Origin: Propionibacteriaceae bacterium UBA5174
Lineage (GTDB): Bacteria > Actinomycetota > Actinomycetes > Propionibacteriales > Propionibacteriaceae
Length of the DNA: 15,188 bases
Assembly (NCBI GenBank): GCA_002413345.1
Contig: DHWU01000022.1
Coordinates: 50,373 to 65,560 of the forward strand
Reading direction: 5' to 3'
The position numbers and the translations under genes are program-made. The notes below the pieces were generated by a model. It saw only the letters and a list, made by a program, of their open reading frames with translations. It did not search any database and was not told where the DNA came from. Shown one piece after another: positions 13,869 through 15,188 of the stretch. Numbering within the stretch: position 1 is the stretch's first letter; each line of letters opens with the position of its first letter.

Positions 13869-14468
13869 TCACCATGATTCAGCCAAATACACCTGCATGG
13901 CGGGGCCGACGGCAGCAATCAAGTCTTGGTCTGACAGCTCCACCAAGTGCGGCAGTTTCAACACAAAGCGGGCCAAGTCGAGGCCCAGTAACAGGCTTAC
14001 TGCCAACTGGCCGCGCTGTGCGGCGTTTTCGTGCCCCAGCTGTTCGGCAACCTTGGTGTAGATCTCAGTGCTCAGGTACTCGCTGAGGGGGCGGCGGGCT
14101 TCGGGTTCGTTTACTCCCGCCCGGACTATCGCGGCGAATCGTTCTCTAGCTCCGGGGAGCTCCCAGGCGTCCAAGACCGAGGCGATGGCACGTTTGCCCA
14201 CTTCGGTAGTTGGGCCGTCCAAGATGCGTTCGACGATTGCGGTTGGCTCGGGTAGCGGCAATGCCAGGACAGCCGCGGCAAACAATTCGGCTTTGTCGTT
14301 GAAGTAGTGATGGATGAGCGCAGCGTCGACTTCGGCAACCCGAGCAATGGCGCGAAGGGATGTCTTCTCGTAACCGATTTCACAAAACATGGTCAGCGCG
14401 GCTTCAATAATCTCGCCGCGAGTGTCGACCCGGCCGGGGCGCCTGCCCCTGGGGCGAACAGTTGTCAT
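13869..14468 (-). CDS. TetR/AcrR-family transcriptional regulator
   Basis: This is a normal-length 199-aa TetR protein. After a basic tail (RPRGRRPGR), the N-terminal HTH spans about residues 16-66: GEIIEAALTMFCEIGYEKTSLRAIARVAEVDAALIHHYF, with the family-typical YxKTSLRxIA and IHHYF segments. The ligand-binding C-terminal part (70-199) is helical, with RERFAAIVRAG and RGQLAVSLLLGLDLARFVLKLP, reminiscent of the TetR_C_17 type common in actinobacteria. ATG at 14466-14468 has a ribosome binding site AAAGGA about seven bases upstream on the minus strand, and TAACCT (14500-14495) serves as a -10. The operator is probably in the overlapping divergent promoter shared with the HAD gene. The ligand is unknown. 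Confidence 0.93.
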   Translation of the reverse strand: MTTVRPRGRRPGRVDTRGEIIEAALTMFCEIGYEKTSLRAIARVAEVDAALIHHYFNDKAELFAAAVLALPLPEPTAIVERILDGPTTEVGKRAIASVLDAWELPGARERFAAIVRAGVNEPEARRPLSEYLSTEIYTKVAEQLGHENAAQRGQLAVSLLLGLDLARFVLKLPHLVELSDQDLIAAVGPAMQVYLAESW

Positions 14469-14494
14469 TCGCGGTCCTTTCGAGGGCGTCGGTG

Positions 14495-14504
14495 AGGTTA
14501 TGCT
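14495..14504. promoter_or_regulatory. Overlapping divergent -10 elements for TetR and HAD genes
   Basis: TATGCT (14499-14504, plus) fits TANNNT and ends eight bases before the HAD GTG. TAACCT (14500-14495, minus) fits the same consensus for the TetR gene. The two share bases 14499-14500, so the promoters cannot both be fully occupied at once, and TetR binding here would affect both. Confidence 0.5.
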
Positions 14505-14512
14505 CTGGTGCC

Positions 14513-15163
14513 GTGAGTGGTCAGGGCTGGCGATGTGTTGTCTTCGATCTGGATGGAACGATCGTAAATACGATTCCGCTCATTATGGCCTCTTATGATC
14601 ACGCCTTGGCGAGCGTTCTTGGTATCCATCCCGATCCGCTGGAGTCTCGTGGCTGGATCGGTGAAACGCTGAAAGGCACCTTCGGGCGGCTGTACCCCGA
14701 GCAGGCGTCGGCTCTAGTCGCGGCCTATCTGGAGTTCAACATGGCGCGGTTGCCGAAGCTGTTGGAGCAGTATCCGGGCATGCGAGAGCTCTTGGGTGAG
14801 GTTCGTGGTTCGGGTATCAACACCGGCGTAGCCACCTCGAAACGCCGCCTTTCAGCCGAGCTGACCCTCACCAGCGCGGGCTTGGATGCTGTTGTGCCGC
14901 TAACAGTCAATATGGACGACACTGCCACTCATAAACCCGATCCAGCCCCGCTTCGCCTGGCCTTGGACCGGCTTGGCGCCAAGGCGAGTGAATCGGTCTA
15001 CGTCGGTGATGCGGTGGTGGATGTTCAGGCTGCCAAGGCTGCGGGAATGTCCTCGATTGCGGTCACCTGGGGAGCTGGCCTGCGGGACCAGTTGATTGCC
15101 GCCGAGCCGAATTACTTAGTTGATTCAGTGGCGCAGCTTCGCGAGCTGCTGCTCCACGATTGA
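14513..15163 (+). CDS. HAD-superfamily phosphatase (phosphoglycolate-phosphatase-like)
   Basis: This 216-aa HAD subfamily I hydrolase has its motifs in order. Motif I is FDLDGT, with nucleophile Asp12 and Asp14. A helical cap domain (about 20-85) follows, then motif II GVATSKRR, motif III lysine in HKPDPAPL and motif IV YVGDAVVDVQAAKAAG. The pattern is that of PGP/PpaX-type phosphatases acting on small phosphate esters or pyrophosphate; the exact substrate cannot be told. The reading frame extends upstream to 14462 inside the TetR gene, but GTG at 14513 puts the start eight bases after the -10 element TATGCT, giving a leaderless mRNA and the usual few residues before motif I. It is divergent from the TetR gene and possibly controlled by it. 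Confidence 0.9.
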   Translation: MSGQGWRCVVFDLDGTIVNTIPLIMASYDHALASVLGIHPDPLESRGWIGETLKGTFGRLYPEQASALVAAYLEFNMARLPKLLEQYPGMRELLGEVRGSGINTGVATSKRRLSAELTLTSAGLDAVVPLTVNMDDTATHKPDPAPLRLALDRLGAKASESVYVGDAVVDVQAAKAAGMSSIAVTWGAGLRDQLIAAEPNYLVDSVAQLRELLLHD

Positions 15164-15188
15164 GGTCCACAGCGGTGCATTTCCCACC

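Overview
The window looks like chromosomal DNA of an actinobacterium (Actinomycetota). By eye the GC content is about 60%. The protein families are typical of that phylum: PdxR divergent from pdxS, an nSTAND1/WD40 giant protein, actinobacterial-type lipoproteins, and many genes starting at or within a few bases of a predicted transcription start. No ribosomal RNA or other strong taxonomic marker is present, so the genus is not called.

Layout. (1) 1-2600: the 5' part of pdxS (PLP synthase lyase subunit) on the minus strand, divergent from pdxR (MocR-type activator). The spacer between them carries repeated CCAGTA-type boxes. pdxR overlaps by 4 bp with a GH114-type secreted lipoprotein gene. 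(2) 2600-4660: an unrecognised two-TM membrane protein, a spacer of about 250 bp, a small lipoprotein and a cytoplasmic protein of unknown role. (3) 4660-10142: an orphan NarL/LuxR-type response regulator, divergent from a 3.7-kb gene. That gene encodes an HTH - STAND NTPase - single TM helix - 14-blade WD40 receptor. A G-quadruplex-type tract and a structured leader follow, then a Pro-rich one-TM protein. This block is the most system-like part of the window: an exported propeller sensor wired through one membrane helix to an NTPase and a DNA-binding domain, sharing a spacer with a response regulator that has no histidine kinase nearby.

(4) 10160-12859: a DUF4143-type AAA ATPase whose nuclease-like C-terminal domain has lost its usual acidic/lysine signature, and a classical short-chain dehydrogenase with an extra N-terminal helical domain, both on the minus strand. 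The 333-bp spacer between them is rich in repeats: degenerate 15-mers at an exact 23-bp period, then a second pair, then a 30-bp tandem duplication of the dehydrogenase 3' end embedded in an 11-bp perfect inverted repeat. It is probably the scar of a mobile element such as an IS21-family end, or a binding-site array.

(5) 12987-15188: tRNA-Arg(ACG) with its own promoter and intrinsic terminator, a four-TM membrane protein, a TetR-family regulator, and a divergent HAD-family phosphatase. The last two share overlapping promoters. No CRISPR array, intact transposase, rRNA or riboswitch was seen.
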